Source of the DNA: JACKGS01 sp964448015
GTDB taxonomy: Bacteria; Patescibacteriota; Saccharimonadia; Saccharimonadales; UBA7683
Assembly (NCBI GenBank): GCA_964448015.1
Contig: CAYUUV010000037.1
Span: 1-8,748 of the forward strand
Reading direction: 5' to 3'
DNA length: 8,748 nucleotides
Shown here piece by piece: positions 1-6,272 of this stretch (the stretch's first letter is position 1; every line of letters begins with the position of its first letter). The position numbers and the translations under genes were made by a program. Under the pieces are notes generated by a model. The model was given only the letters and a program-made list of their open reading frames with translations. It did no database searches and was not told the DNA's origin.

Positions 1-1230
1 GGTTGTTATTTAAATCCTGCAGAAGGTGCAAGTTTTAGACCCTGTACAGTTGTAGAAGCGTTACGAACGACACTTTCGTTGCCACAGTTTGACATTGCCC
101 TGAAGATTATATCGCGACCAGACGGTGAATTTACCAGAAAAGATATACTTTCTGAACCTGAAGCAGGCGATAGTGTAGATGCTCAGAGAAAAAGGTATCT
201 CGGTGTTCTTAATTTTATGCAAACTTCACCTGTTCTTGGCAACCTCATCGGCGAATCAGGAATTCGTGGTGGTCGTATATATGACTTTAATGCGGGCGGT
301 ATACCCCAAGTCTGCAGTGCGCTCGAAAATGGCGCTACTCTGGAGAGTCGTCGAAGTAAAGCTCAGGAGGCAGACGAGCGTTTACCCGTGCAAGCCAAGC
401 GAAAAATCTTGCCAAGTAGTGCCGCCGCAAAAACAAAATCGGCCGTTCTCGACCTGCTTACCAAATCGCCTGATGATTTAGAGTTTGTATGGGACGCTGA
501 TTCGCGCCAGGTGGTATTTGGCAAAATTAATGAAGTATACGGGAATCTTACCAACAGCAAAGATATCTATTCGAATGACGGCAATGGTCGACTGCATTCT
601 AAAATTACGAACTACGTGCCCGCCGAACAGCGTGTTCTACTGAGAAGGCACAAACAAGAAGCCATGGTCGATGGAGTCGAAATACTGAGTGAGCTTGGCG
701 ACAGTGGCAACGAGGTTTGGTCTGATATTGCAGAATATCTTTCTGGGGGACGGCAGCTGCCAGTGCTTGCCAAAGCTTCACTTGCCGAACTGATTTTAAT
801 TAAAAATGATTTAGAATCCCCTGGTTTATTACCTAACAGCTGTCCGGACACGGTGTATGCAAAATTATGGCATGTACGCAGTGTGATTATCGAAATATTA
901 AACATGTGGGATCAGGTGCATTCAGTAGGCCCCCGCAATGGCTATCCTTTGTCGAAAAGGTCTTGGGTCACGACCGAATGGGATGAGTTCGCCAATTGCA
1001 AAGGGGTGGATCCAGACTTATTCTTTCCGGAACGTGGAGCATCAACAAGAGAAGCCAAAGAAGTGTGTCGTGGCTGCCAAGTTAGGGAGGACTGCCGTGA
1101 TTACGCCCTCACTACTGGTGAGCGATTTGGAATTTGGGGTGGAATGAGCGAACGTGAGCGCCGGGGCATAAAACGACAGCGTTCACAAGCACTCAGGCGT
1201 GAAAAATCTGAAGACGCTGCTGGGGCATAG
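1..1230 (+). CDS. WhiB-domain protein with long N-terminal region (5' partial)
   Basis: The reading frame is open from the first base to the TAG stop at 1228-1230, so the true start lies left of the window; the TTG at 79 is only an internal codon. The last ~80 residues form a WhiB (Wbl) domain: Cys333, then Cys356-x2-Cys359-x5-Cys365 (numbered from base 1), then the G-[IV]-W-G-G turn at 377-381 and a basic tail rich in Arg and Lys. In the known family the four Cys bind a [4Fe-4S] cluster, and the protein acts in transcription control, often through the principal sigma factor. The preceding ~330 residues are not recognised; residues ~30-75 look like a winged-helix fold (inference). Typical Wbl proteins are about 80-130 residues, so this fusion is unusual. 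leuS follows 43 bases downstream. I am confident of the Wbl domain, not of the function of the rest. Confidence 0.8.
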   Translation, partial: GCYLNPAEGASFRPCTVVEALRTTLSLPQFDIALKIISRPDGEFTRKDILSEPEAGDSVDAQRKRYLGVLNFMQTSPVLGNLIGESGIRGGRIYDFNAGGIPQVCSALENGATLESRRSKAQEADERLPVQAKRKILPSSAAAKTKSAVLDLLTKSPDDLEFVWDADSRQVVFGKINEVYGNLTNSKDIYSNDGNGRLHSKITNYVPAEQRVLLRRHKQEAMVDGVEILSELGDSGNEVWSDIAEYLSGGRQLPVLAKASLAELILIKNDLESPGLLPNSCPDTVYAKLWHVRSVIIEILNMWDQVHSVGPRNGYPLSKRSWVTTEWDEFANCKGVDPDLFFPERGASTREAKEVCRGCQVREDCRDYALTTGERFGIWGGMSERERRGIKRQRSQALRREKSEDAAGA

Positions 1231-1257
1231 AGACCTCTGTTAATTAAACGCTCCATC

Positions 1258-1273
1258 TGTTACACTGGGCGTT
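1258..1273 (+). promoter_or_regulatory. putative extended -10 promoter of leuS, leaderless
   Basis: TGT followed by TACACT (1261-1266) fits an extended -10 element (TGn plus a TATAAT-like hexamer). Seven bases separate it from the leuS ATG at 1274, so transcription would start at or next to the A of the start codon. There is no convincing -35 box 17 bases upstream and no Shine-Dalgarno sequence. The -10-to-ATG layout, including the bases CGTTATG, matches the stronger promoter at 4696-4724. Confidence 0.4.
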
Positions 1274-3829
1274 ATGAAGCGATACAATCCAAAAGAAATT
1301 GAGCCGAAGTGGCAGCAAAAATGGGAAGATGACAAAACCTATGTTGTCGACTTTGATTCTGCGAAGCCAAAGTATGTTGCGTTCGGTATGTTTAACTACC
1401 CGAGTGGTGCCGGTATTCACGTCGGACACGTTCGAAACTTTACAATCCCCGATGTTATTACGCGGGTCAAACGACAGCAAGGGTATGAAAGTTATCAGCC
1501 CGTTGGCTGGGATTCGTTTGGTCTGCCAGCTGAAAATTACGCTATTAAAACAGGTGTGGCCCCGCAAGTCTCAATTAAGCAGGCGATTGAAAAGTATCAC
1601 GAACAGTACCGTGCAATGGGCTGGGCCATGGACTGGACAAAAGAAATTGATACCACTGAGCCAGAATATTACCGCTGGACACAGTGGTGTTTTTCAAAAC
1701 TATTTGAAAACGGACTGGCATATCAGCAAGAAAGCCCACAGTGGTGGTGTGATCAGTGCAAAACTGTGCTGGCTGATGAACAGGTAATTGCTGGCAAATG
1801 TTGGCGTCACGACGGTAGCGATGACCCCATGGTTACAAAGCGCAATTTAAAACAGTGGTTCTTTAAAATCACCGANNNNNNNNNNNNNNNNNNNNNNNNN
1901 NNNNNNNNNNNNNNNNNNNNNNNNNNNNNNNNNNNNNNNNNNNNNNNNNNNNNNNNNNNNNNNNNNNNNNNNNNNCTTCCGGTTATTGAGGTTATAGCCC
2001 CAGATTTCGGCAGTCCGTTGGCTGATCCGGTTGATGTTACAGGACCGGTTGTTATTGGTTACGACCCTAATACTAAACAGTTTATGAGTTTAATCAACAC
2101 AAAAAACGAAATGCGCTGGCTGGCATCGGGTGGTTTAAATGATGGCGAAAGCTACGAAGATGCGGCGTTACGCGAGCTTGCTGAAGAATCTGGCTTTACA
2201 AAAGTGCGAAAGCTCATAAAATTAGGCGGCCCCACTTACTCTTATTATTTCAATCCCAACAAGAATAGTAATCGCCGTTCGTTTAGCTACATGTATCTGG
2301 CAATTATTGACGCCAAAGAACAGGGTAGCCAATCACTTGAGTCACACGAAGCATATCGAGTGGAATGGTCAAGTGCACAAGCTATTCTTAGTGACTTTGA
2401 AAAAGAACCAGACGGGCGCGGTCACTGGATTGACGGCATGCAACGTGCTCAAGACGCAGCTGCCGCATTTGATGCCGGCAATGAATACGTCGGGCCAGTT
2501 TGTTCTGGGGAAGGTATCTTGTTTAATTCATCTTTGTATAACGGTTTAAGAACCAGTGAAGCGCGGGAAAAGATCGTTGCTGATCTTGCTGAGCAAGGTG
2601 TGGCTACAGAAAAAGTGAACTACAAAATGCGTGACTGGCTGATTTCTCGCCAGCGATACTGGGGTGCACCAATTCCGATTATTCACTGTGAAAAAGACGG
2701 AGCGGTGCTGGTTCCAGAATCAGATTTACCAGTTGTGTTGCCAGAAATTGAAGACTATCGCCCGACCGGTGGTAATGTTTCCGCGCTTGCTGGCGCGGCT
2801 GACTGGGTCAACACGACCTGTCCGCAATGTGGCGGTCCTGGTAAGCGTGAAACTGATACTATGGACGGCTACGTTTGTTCAAGCTGGTACTTCCTACGCT
2901 ATATGGATCCAACCAATAACCAAAAGGCATGGGATGAAAAACAGGCCAGTAAATGGATGCCGGTCGATTGCTACAACGGTGGTGATCACGCAACCGCACA
3001 CCTTTTGTATGCCCGTTTCTTCAATCGATTCTTCCATAAGCTTGGACTTGTAGAGACGAAAGAACCATTCAAAAAAATGATCTTCCACGGCAAAATTAGG
3101 GCTGGTGATGGTTCTGCCTTTAGTAAAAGTAAGGGTAATGGCATTGATCCACTGGAGGTTATTGAACAAGGCTATGGTGCCGATGCGATCAGGTTGTATC
3201 AGATGTTTGCCGCACCGCTTGAACTTGATGTGCTGTGGGATCAGCAGGGTATCCCCGGAGCGTATAGGTTTTTGAGCCGTGTTTGGACGCTTGTTCAAGA
3301 ATTTCTTGAGGCAGCTGAATCAGAATCTCAGACAGAAAGCCAGCAGGTGTTACTTCGCGCTACCCACGCGGCAATTAAAAAGGTCTCTGAAGAAATCGAA
3401 GGCGATCGATTCAACACCGCAATTGCGGCCTTAATGGAATTTACCAATAGTCTATATAAAGAAAAAACAGCGCACGGTTTGCAGCAATCTGAACAGTGGC
3501 GCTTTGCACTTGAATGTCTGCTGCAGCTACTTGCACCACTCGCGCCACATATAGCTGAGGAATTGTGGCATGAACTTGGTCACGCCGAAACGATTCACGT
3601 AGACCATTGGCCGGTGCATGATGAAGCCCACCTCACTTCAGATACCATGAAGATTGTTGTACAAACCAACGGCAAGGTTCGCACAACTATTGAGGTGCCG
3701 GTAGATGCAACTGAAGAACAGGTGTTAGAAGCTGCCAAGGCACATGAAAAAGTTGCCGCCAATCTAGGCGACAACCCTATCAAAAAATCGATTTACGTCC
3801 CGAAAAAACTCGTCAACTTCGTTATCTAA
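1274..3829 (+). CDS. leuS: leucyl-tRNA synthetase with internal Nudix domain (interrupted by assembly gap)
   Basis: This cytoplasmic class I synthetase charges tRNA-Leu with leucine using ATP. Visible landmarks are the HIGH-type motif HVGH at residues 49-52, a Cys pair with the CWR and QWFFKIT segments leading into the CP1 editing insertion, the RQRYWGAPIP segment after it, an RETDTMDGYVCSSWYF segment, a KMSKS-type loop reading AFSKS (3116-3130), a helical anticodon-binding region, and the usual C-terminal VVQTNGKVR and KLVNFVI segments. A run of 100 N (1876-1975) replaces most of the editing domain; from memory of E. coli LeuRS about 150-160 residues belong there, so the frame across the gap matches only by chance and the true protein is nearer 970-980 residues. 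After the gap a Nudix domain (residues ~256-400) sits in frame before the FNS-x4-NGL segment that normally follows the editing domain. The ATG has no Shine-Dalgarno and is probably leaderless. The stop lies one base from that of the convergent gene. Confidence 0.95.
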   Translation: MKRYNPKEIEPKWQQKWEDDKTYVVDFDSAKPKYVAFGMFNYPSGAGIHVGHVRNFTIPDVITRVKRQQGYESYQPVGWDSFGLPAENYAIKTGVAPQVSIKQAIEKYHEQYRAMGWAMDWTKEIDTTEPEYYRWTQWCFSKLFENGLAYQQESPQWWCDQCKTVLADEQVIAGKCWRHDGSDDPMVTKRNLKQWFFKITXXXXXXXXXXXXXXXXXXXXXXXXXXXXXXXXXXLPVIEVIAPDFGSPLADPVDVTGPVVIGYDPNTKQFMSLINTKNEMRWLASGGLNDGESYEDAALRELAEESGFTKVRKLIKLGGPTYSYYFNPNKNSNRRSFSYMYLAIIDAKEQGSQSLESHEAYRVEWSSAQAILSDFEKEPDGRGHWIDGMQRAQDAAAAFDAGNEYVGPVCSGEGILFNSSLYNGLRTSEAREKIVADLAEQGVATEKVNYKMRDWLISRQRYWGAPIPIIHCEKDGAVLVPESDLPVVLPEIEDYRPTGGNVSALAGAADWVNTTCPQCGGPGKRETDTMDGYVCSSWYFLRYMDPTNNQKAWDEKQASKWMPVDCYNGGDHATAHLLYARFFNRFFHKLGLVETKEPFKKMIFHGKIRAGDGSAFSKSKGNGIDPLEVIEQGYGADAIRLYQMFAAPLELDVLWDQQGIPGAYRFLSRVWTLVQEFLEAAESESQTESQQVLLRATHAAIKKVSEEIEGDRFNTAIAALMEFTNSLYKEKTAHGLQQSEQWRFALECLLQLLAPLAPHIAEELWHELGHAETIHVDHWPVHDEAHLTSDTMKIVVQTNGKVRTTIEVPVDATEEQVLEAAKAHEKVAANLGDNPIKKSIYVPKKLVNFVI
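1876..1975. other. assembly gap of exactly 100 N inside leuS
   Basis: The run is exactly 100 unknown bases, the conventional size for a gap of unknown length. It falls after the KIT segment of LeuRS and ends just before the residues that close the editing domain. The threonine-rich editing site and the conserved editing aspartate would lie here, so they can be neither confirmed nor denied. The family alignment suggests roughly 470 bases are really missing. Confidence 0.95.
2039..2473 (+). other. Nudix hydrolase domain embedded in LeuRS
   Basis: This domain segment of leuS holds a full Nudix box, G-x5-E-x7-R-E-U-x-E-E-x-G-U, with G286, E292, R300, E301, E304, E305 and G307 (numbered with the gap as written). 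In Nudix enzymes the RE-x2-EE glutamates bind divalent metal and hydrolyse nucleoside diphosphates linked to another moiety. Strands of Nudix character flank the box (VVIGYDP before, SYMYLAIID after). LeuRS sequence is continuous on both sides without N: LPVIEVIAP before, and the GILFNS and NGL segments after. This makes a true insertion far more likely than a chimeric join. The substrate is unknown. Confidence 0.88.
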
Positions 3830-3830
3830 C

Positions 3831-4226
3831 TTACCACTTTATGTGAACCACGGTAGAAACGCCTTCTTCTTCAGAGAGTCGACGTATTTCAGCAAGCTGA
3901 TCAGTAGGCATGTATGCTTCTTTTATAACCTCAACAAATGTACTGGCTAGTGCCCTAGAATATCTCAGAGCTTTGAGGCATCTTTGTACGTTGACAGTCC
4001 CTTGAGAGCGTTCTTCTGTAGTAAGTGGCAGGGGTGTGGAATCTATAACAACTGTAGCTCGTGCTTCAGGCTTGCCATCAGACCAGTCTTCTTCGCCCGA
4101 CCAATCATATGGTCGGTCTTCGGCACGAGAAGGAAGAAATTTTTGACCCATATCTGAACCGTGGTAGCTATCTAGCTCTCTAACTCTACCGGTTACTTTA
4201 TTGGTATTGTGATGCGCTATTTTCAT
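3831..4226 (-). CDS. hypothetical soluble protein, 131 aa
   Basis: I do not recognise this protein. It has no signal peptide or membrane segment. The N-terminal ~55 residues are polar and rich in Asp, Glu, Trp and Ser, suggesting disorder. From residue ~55 the pattern is a strand (RATVVID), a helical stretch around 76-107 with a single Cys at 83, another helix around 108-121, and a final strand (STVVHIKW), so a small alpha/beta domain is plausible. No Shine-Dalgarno precedes the ATG; a start at Met26 would also lack one. It lies 27 bases downstream of the minus-strand membrane-protein gene and is probably co-transcribed from the promoter at 4696-4724. Its stop is separated from the leuS stop by one base, with no terminator visible between the two genes. 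The open frame, operon-like spacing and absence of a competing gene support it. Confidence 0.6.
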   Translation of the reverse strand: MKIAHHNTNKVTGRVRELDSYHGSDMGQKFLPSRAEDRPYDWSGEEDWSDGKPEARATVVIDSTPLPLTTEERSQGTVNVQRCLKALRYSRALASTFVEVIKEAYMPTDQLAEIRRLSEEEGVSTVVHIKW

Positions 4227-4253
4227 GTCAAACTTGTCAGCTTTTTACTATGA

Positions 4254-4688
4254 TTATTTTTCGCAGGCTTTCACGTCATCAACTAATTCAGCTGTCGCCA
4301 TGATGTGTTTATCTTCTGGATGTATTGGAAGGTTAACCTTATATCCGACTCTTTCGCTGACACACTCTGCTACTTCGTCCACATACTCTTCTTGGCTTGT
4401 ATCTAGTCGGGCCATCATATACGTTGCGCCACTTGCAAGTAATCCAACTACGATGCCAACACCAATTATACGACGATCGAGCTTATTTGCTTCTCGTTCT
4501 TCTTTCGTATACCTGGTACCTGTTTGAACGGGCTCATAGGGTAGATTAAAAAACTGAGCAACATCTGGGGACGTGGTAGGGGGTGTAGGTATCTGAGGGG
4601 TTATATCTGAAAAATCAACGTTATCACCCATCTGTGCCGATGTGTTGGGAGTAGTATCTGAAGCGACTAAATTGAATCTATTGATCAT
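4254..4688 (-). CDS. hypothetical single-pass membrane protein, 144 aa
   Basis: The frame is open further upstream, to 4772, but the ATG at 4688 is preferred because a perfect promoter ends only seven bases before it; the longer version would start upstream of the promoter. The predicted protein has a Pro/Thr/Ser-rich N-terminal region (~1-60), a charged segment ending in Lys-Leu-Asp-Arg-Arg, one hydrophobic helix at ~73-93 (IIGVGIVVGLLASGATYMMA), and a C-terminal domain of ~50 residues with two cysteines (109 and 142). The positive charges before the helix suggest the N-terminus is inside and the C-terminus outside, so the two Cys could form an extracytoplasmic disulfide (inference). There is no Shine-Dalgarno, in keeping with leaderless translation. 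The family is unrecognised. It is divergent from rpmF and upstream of the 131-aa gene. Confidence 0.7.
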   Translation of the reverse strand: MINRFNLVASDTTPNTSAQMGDNVDFSDITPQIPTPPTTSPDVAQFFNLPYEPVQTGTRYTKEEREANKLDRRIIGVGIVVGLLASGATYMMARLDTSQEEYVDEVAECVSERVGYKVNLPIHPEDKHIMATAELVDDVKACEK

Positions 4689-4695
4689 AACGAAT

Positions 4696-4724
4696 ATTAT
4701 AGCAAACACTAGCATATTTGTCAA
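4696..4724 (-). promoter_or_regulatory. perfect consensus sigma-70-type promoter for a leaderless gene
   Basis: On the minus strand TTGACA (4724-4719), a 17-base spacer and TATAAT (4701-4696) match the housekeeping consensus at all 12 positions. Seven bases (ATTCGTT) separate the -10 box from the ATG at 4688, so the expected transcription start coincides with the start codon. Its -35 region is back to back with the plus-strand rpmF promoter. Confidence 0.85.
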
Positions 4725-4734
4725 GTATTTTGAC

Positions 4735-4763
4735 TTGTATTTATGATTAAATTGCGCTATACT
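4735..4763 (+). promoter_or_regulatory. putative rpmF promoter
   Basis: A good -10 box, TATACT (4758-4763), lies 17 bases after TTGTAT (4735-4740), which matches only the TTG of a -35 box. A closer -35 match, TTGACT at 4730-4735, would need a 22-base spacer. The expected start near 4770 gives a ~40-base leader before rpmF. It is divergent from the promoter at 4696-4724. Confidence 0.5.
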
Positions 4764-4809
4764 AAACGCCAATACACATCAGATAACAGCCGTAAGGAGT
4801 ACATTTTTT

Positions 4810-4956
4810 ATGGGTAAACCAAAGAAGCAAACGAGTAAACGTAAAAAGGGATTGCGCCGCAGTCACCTTGTATTAGATTTGGCACGTACCGTCAATGGCA
4901 AGAGCCCAGTTAAGGTATTTACTACCAAGCGTGAAAGCGCCAAGAAAGAAAAGTAA
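4810..4956 (+). CDS. rpmF: ribosomal protein bL32 (short, zinc-free form)
   Basis: This 48-residue basic protein of the large ribosomal subunit starts MGKPKKQTSK and carries the L32 signature Lys-Gly-Leu-Arg-Arg-Ser-His at residues 13-19. The second half lacks the Cys pairs of zinc-binding L32 and is shorter than usual (about 56-60 residues in most bacteria), ending in a Lys/Glu-rich tail without the usual GYY-x-GRKV-like ending. The AAGGAG at 4794-4799 lies 10 bases before the ATG, which decides the start. It precedes nusB, and a weak hairpin follows it. Confidence 0.85.
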   Translation: MGKPKKQTSKRKKGLRRSHLVLDLARTVNGKSPVKVFTTKRESAKKEK

Positions 4957-4961
4957 GAATT

Positions 4962-4988
4962 AAGACGCAAGAACCAGGCGTCTTTGTC
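4962..4988 (+). terminator. weak hairpin after rpmF, possible terminator or attenuator
   Basis: AAGACGC (4962-4968) pairs perfectly with GCGTCTT (4978-4984) across a 9-base loop, six bases after the rpmF stop. Only a short T-rich tail follows (TTTGT, counting the last stem bases), so termination is likely partial and some transcripts could continue into nusB. Confidence 0.4.
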
Positions 4989-5036
4989 CCATTAAAATGA
5001 AGGAGAACAGAGGGTAGGAAGTTATCATGAAGAGAA

Positions 5037-5067
5037 TACGTCATACGTCATACGTCATACGTCATAC
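5037..5067 (+). repeat. heptameric tandem repeat (TACGTCA)4
   Basis: Four perfect copies of TACGTCA plus a trailing TAC lie between rpmF and nusB, ending ten bases before the nusB Shine-Dalgarno. The copy number is likely to vary between strains by slippage. Confidence 0.95.
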
Positions 5068-5087
5068 CTCTGAACTGGAGGTGCACT

Positions 5088-5585
5088 GTGGCTTCTAATC
5101 GTCATCTTGGAAGAATTGTTGCCCTGCAGGCACTCTATGAGTACGACTTTCGTCAGCGCTCGGGTGATGCAGACGTTGAGATTACGGAAATTATTGACCG
5201 TAATATTGAACGGTACCAAAATACCATTGATGATATCGCCTTTGTAAAGTCGCTGATTAGCGGTACAGCAGCAAAATTTGCCGAACTAGATGCGGCATTA
5301 CAACCTCTGGCACCAGAATGGCCGCTTGAGCAAATTGCGCGTATTGATCATGCCATTTTACGGCTCTCCCTTTTTGAATTATTTGACATGCCAGAAGCCA
5401 ATATTCCACCCAAAGTTACCATTAATGAGGCGGTTGAGTTGGCAAAAAGTTTTGGTGCCGACAAATCCAGCAAATTTATTAATGGAGTTCTTGGTTCAGC
5501 GTGGCGACAGGCTCATCCTGAAGAAGCAGATAACAGCAAACAGCACATAGCAAAGAGTGAGAAGGATGAGGTTGAAAAATCATGA
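5088..5585 (+). CDS. nusB: transcription antitermination factor NusB
   Basis: NusB pairs with ribosomal protein S10 (NusE) on boxA RNA and promotes antitermination and proper processing of rRNA transcripts. The 165-residue protein shows the family pattern: an N-terminal GRIVALQALYEYDFR segment, a central IARIDHAILRLSLFEL segment, and a C-terminal IPPKVTINEAVELAKSFG segment followed by KFINGVLG. It starts with GTG at 5088, chosen because GGAGG (5077-5081) lies six bases upstream and the family N-terminus begins right after. The last ~20 residues are a charged tail beyond the usual fold. No promoter is evident between rpmF and nusB, so it may depend on read-through from rpmF. The Nudix gene and rnc follow on the same strand, so nusB and rnc, which both act on rRNA, sit close together. 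Confidence 0.95.
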   Translation: MASNRHLGRIVALQALYEYDFRQRSGDADVEITEIIDRNIERYQNTIDDIAFVKSLISGTAAKFAELDAALQPLAPEWPLEQIARIDHAILRLSLFELFDMPEANIPPKVTINEAVELAKSFGADKSSKFINGVLGSAWRQAHPEEADNSKQHIAKSEKDEVEKS

Positions 5586-5624
5586 CTCATGTCCAATTTT
5601 CAATCAATGGTTATTATTTGAAAT

Positions 5625-5648
5625 TTGATACTTGGAACTTGATGCTTG
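5625..5648 (+). repeat. imperfect direct repeat in simple A/T-rich spacer
   Basis: TTGATACTTG and TTGATGCTTG recur with a 14-base period inside an A/T-rich spacer (5591-5650) made of ATTTTCAAT- and AATTTGATA-like words. The spacer extends the downstream frame in line with the Nudix gene but is unlikely to be translated, because a strong ribosome binding site lies after it. Confidence 0.6.
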
Positions 5649-5667
5649 CCTACCAAGGGGGTTTGCT

Positions 5668-6162
5668 ATGAAGCCTCCGCAGCCGTTTAATAAATTCAAG
5701 AAGTATTTTAAGCGCAAACCTGCTATTCAAGATATACTGCGCGAAACAACTGCGGGCGGTGTCGTATTTCGCCGCGGCAAAAAGGGCGACGTTGAGATTT
5801 TACTTGCGCAAGACGCCAAAGATCGCTGGACGATTCCCAAAGGCCATATAGAGCCCGGTGAAACTCCTCGTCAAACTGCCGAGCGAGAAATTCAGGAAGA
5901 AACAGGCTTACAGGAAATGGACGTCTTAAATCATCTTGGTAAAACTCAGTTTCGCTATCGGCGGCAGAATAGTTTGGTATTGATGACCATGCACGTTTTT
6001 TTGGTACGAGCCCGGGGTGATAGCGACAAGTTGGTGAAAGAAGAATGGATGAACGGCATCGGCTGGTTTCCGTTTACCGAAGCACTTGATAAAATTGAAT
6101 ATGAAGGCATTGAAAAGCTGATGTTACTTGCTAGTAAACAGATAAGGCAGCATAAATTATAA
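5668..6162 (+). CDS. stand-alone Nudix hydrolase (Ap4A/MutT-like)
   Basis: This 164-residue cytoplasmic Nudix enzyme has a perfect box: G59-x5-E65-x7-R73-E74-I-x-E77-E78-x-G80-L81. The metal-binding glutamates lie on the box helix. The preceding TAGGVVFRR strand and the DRWTIPKGHIE segment resemble diadenosine-polyphosphate or NTP-cleaning Nudix families, but the substrate is not readable from sequence. The first ~25 residues are basic and probably precede the fold. The ATG at 5668 is chosen because AAGGGGG (5655-5661) lies six bases upstream; the in-frame TTG at 5632 belongs to the simple-repeat spacer. It sits between nusB and rnc on the same strand, with 82 and 110 bases of spacer, and is the second Nudix domain in this window. 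Confidence 0.92.
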   Translation: MKPPQPFNKFKKYFKRKPAIQDILRETTAGGVVFRRGKKGDVEILLAQDAKDRWTIPKGHIEPGETPRQTAEREIQEETGLQEMDVLNHLGKTQFRYRRQNSLVLMTMHVFLVRARGDSDKLVKEEWMNGIGWFPFTEALDKIEYEGIEKLMLLASKQIRQHKL

Positions 6163-6179
6163 GCACAGAAAGGAATTGA

Positions 6180-6270
6180 GAGATTATAGATTTTGGATTT
6201 TTGATTATTGCATACAGACGAGCAAATTATCACGAACCCATAATCTAAAATTGATAATCAATAATCATAC
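6180..6270. repeat. A/T-rich simple repeats in inverted orientation before rnc
   Basis: Words such as GATTATAGATTTTGG and TTTTTGATTATTG (6181-6210) reappear in reverse complement as CATAATCTAAAATTG and ATAATCAATAATCAT (6239-6268), flanking a normal-looking 28-base core. Several alternative pairings are possible, for example GATTATTG with CAATAATC. It ends directly at the rnc start and leaves no Shine-Dalgarno sequence. Confidence 0.7.
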
Positions 6271-6272
6271 CC

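Noticed and set aside
470..476. CTGATGA box on the plus strand, a possible second hammerhead (also at 1773-1779 and 8330-8336)
   Set aside because: All three lie inside coding sequence and lack a following stem II hairpin and GAAA box, so they are chance occurrences.
2894..3298. Minus-strand frame of 134 codons inside leuS
   Set aside because: It is antisense to strongly conserved LeuRS sequence.
4689..4772. N-terminal extension of the membrane-protein gene with a hydrophobic segment
   Set aside because: It lies upstream of and across its own perfect promoter and overlaps the rpmF promoter; the ATG at 4688 is better supported.
5000..5005. AAGGAG motif suggesting another small gene before nusB
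   Set aside because: No start codon follows within a usable distance.
5632..5667. Upstream TTG start of the Nudix gene adding 12 residues
   Set aside because: It falls in simple-repeat spacer with no ribosome binding site, whereas AAGGGGG precedes the ATG at 5668 at ideal distance.
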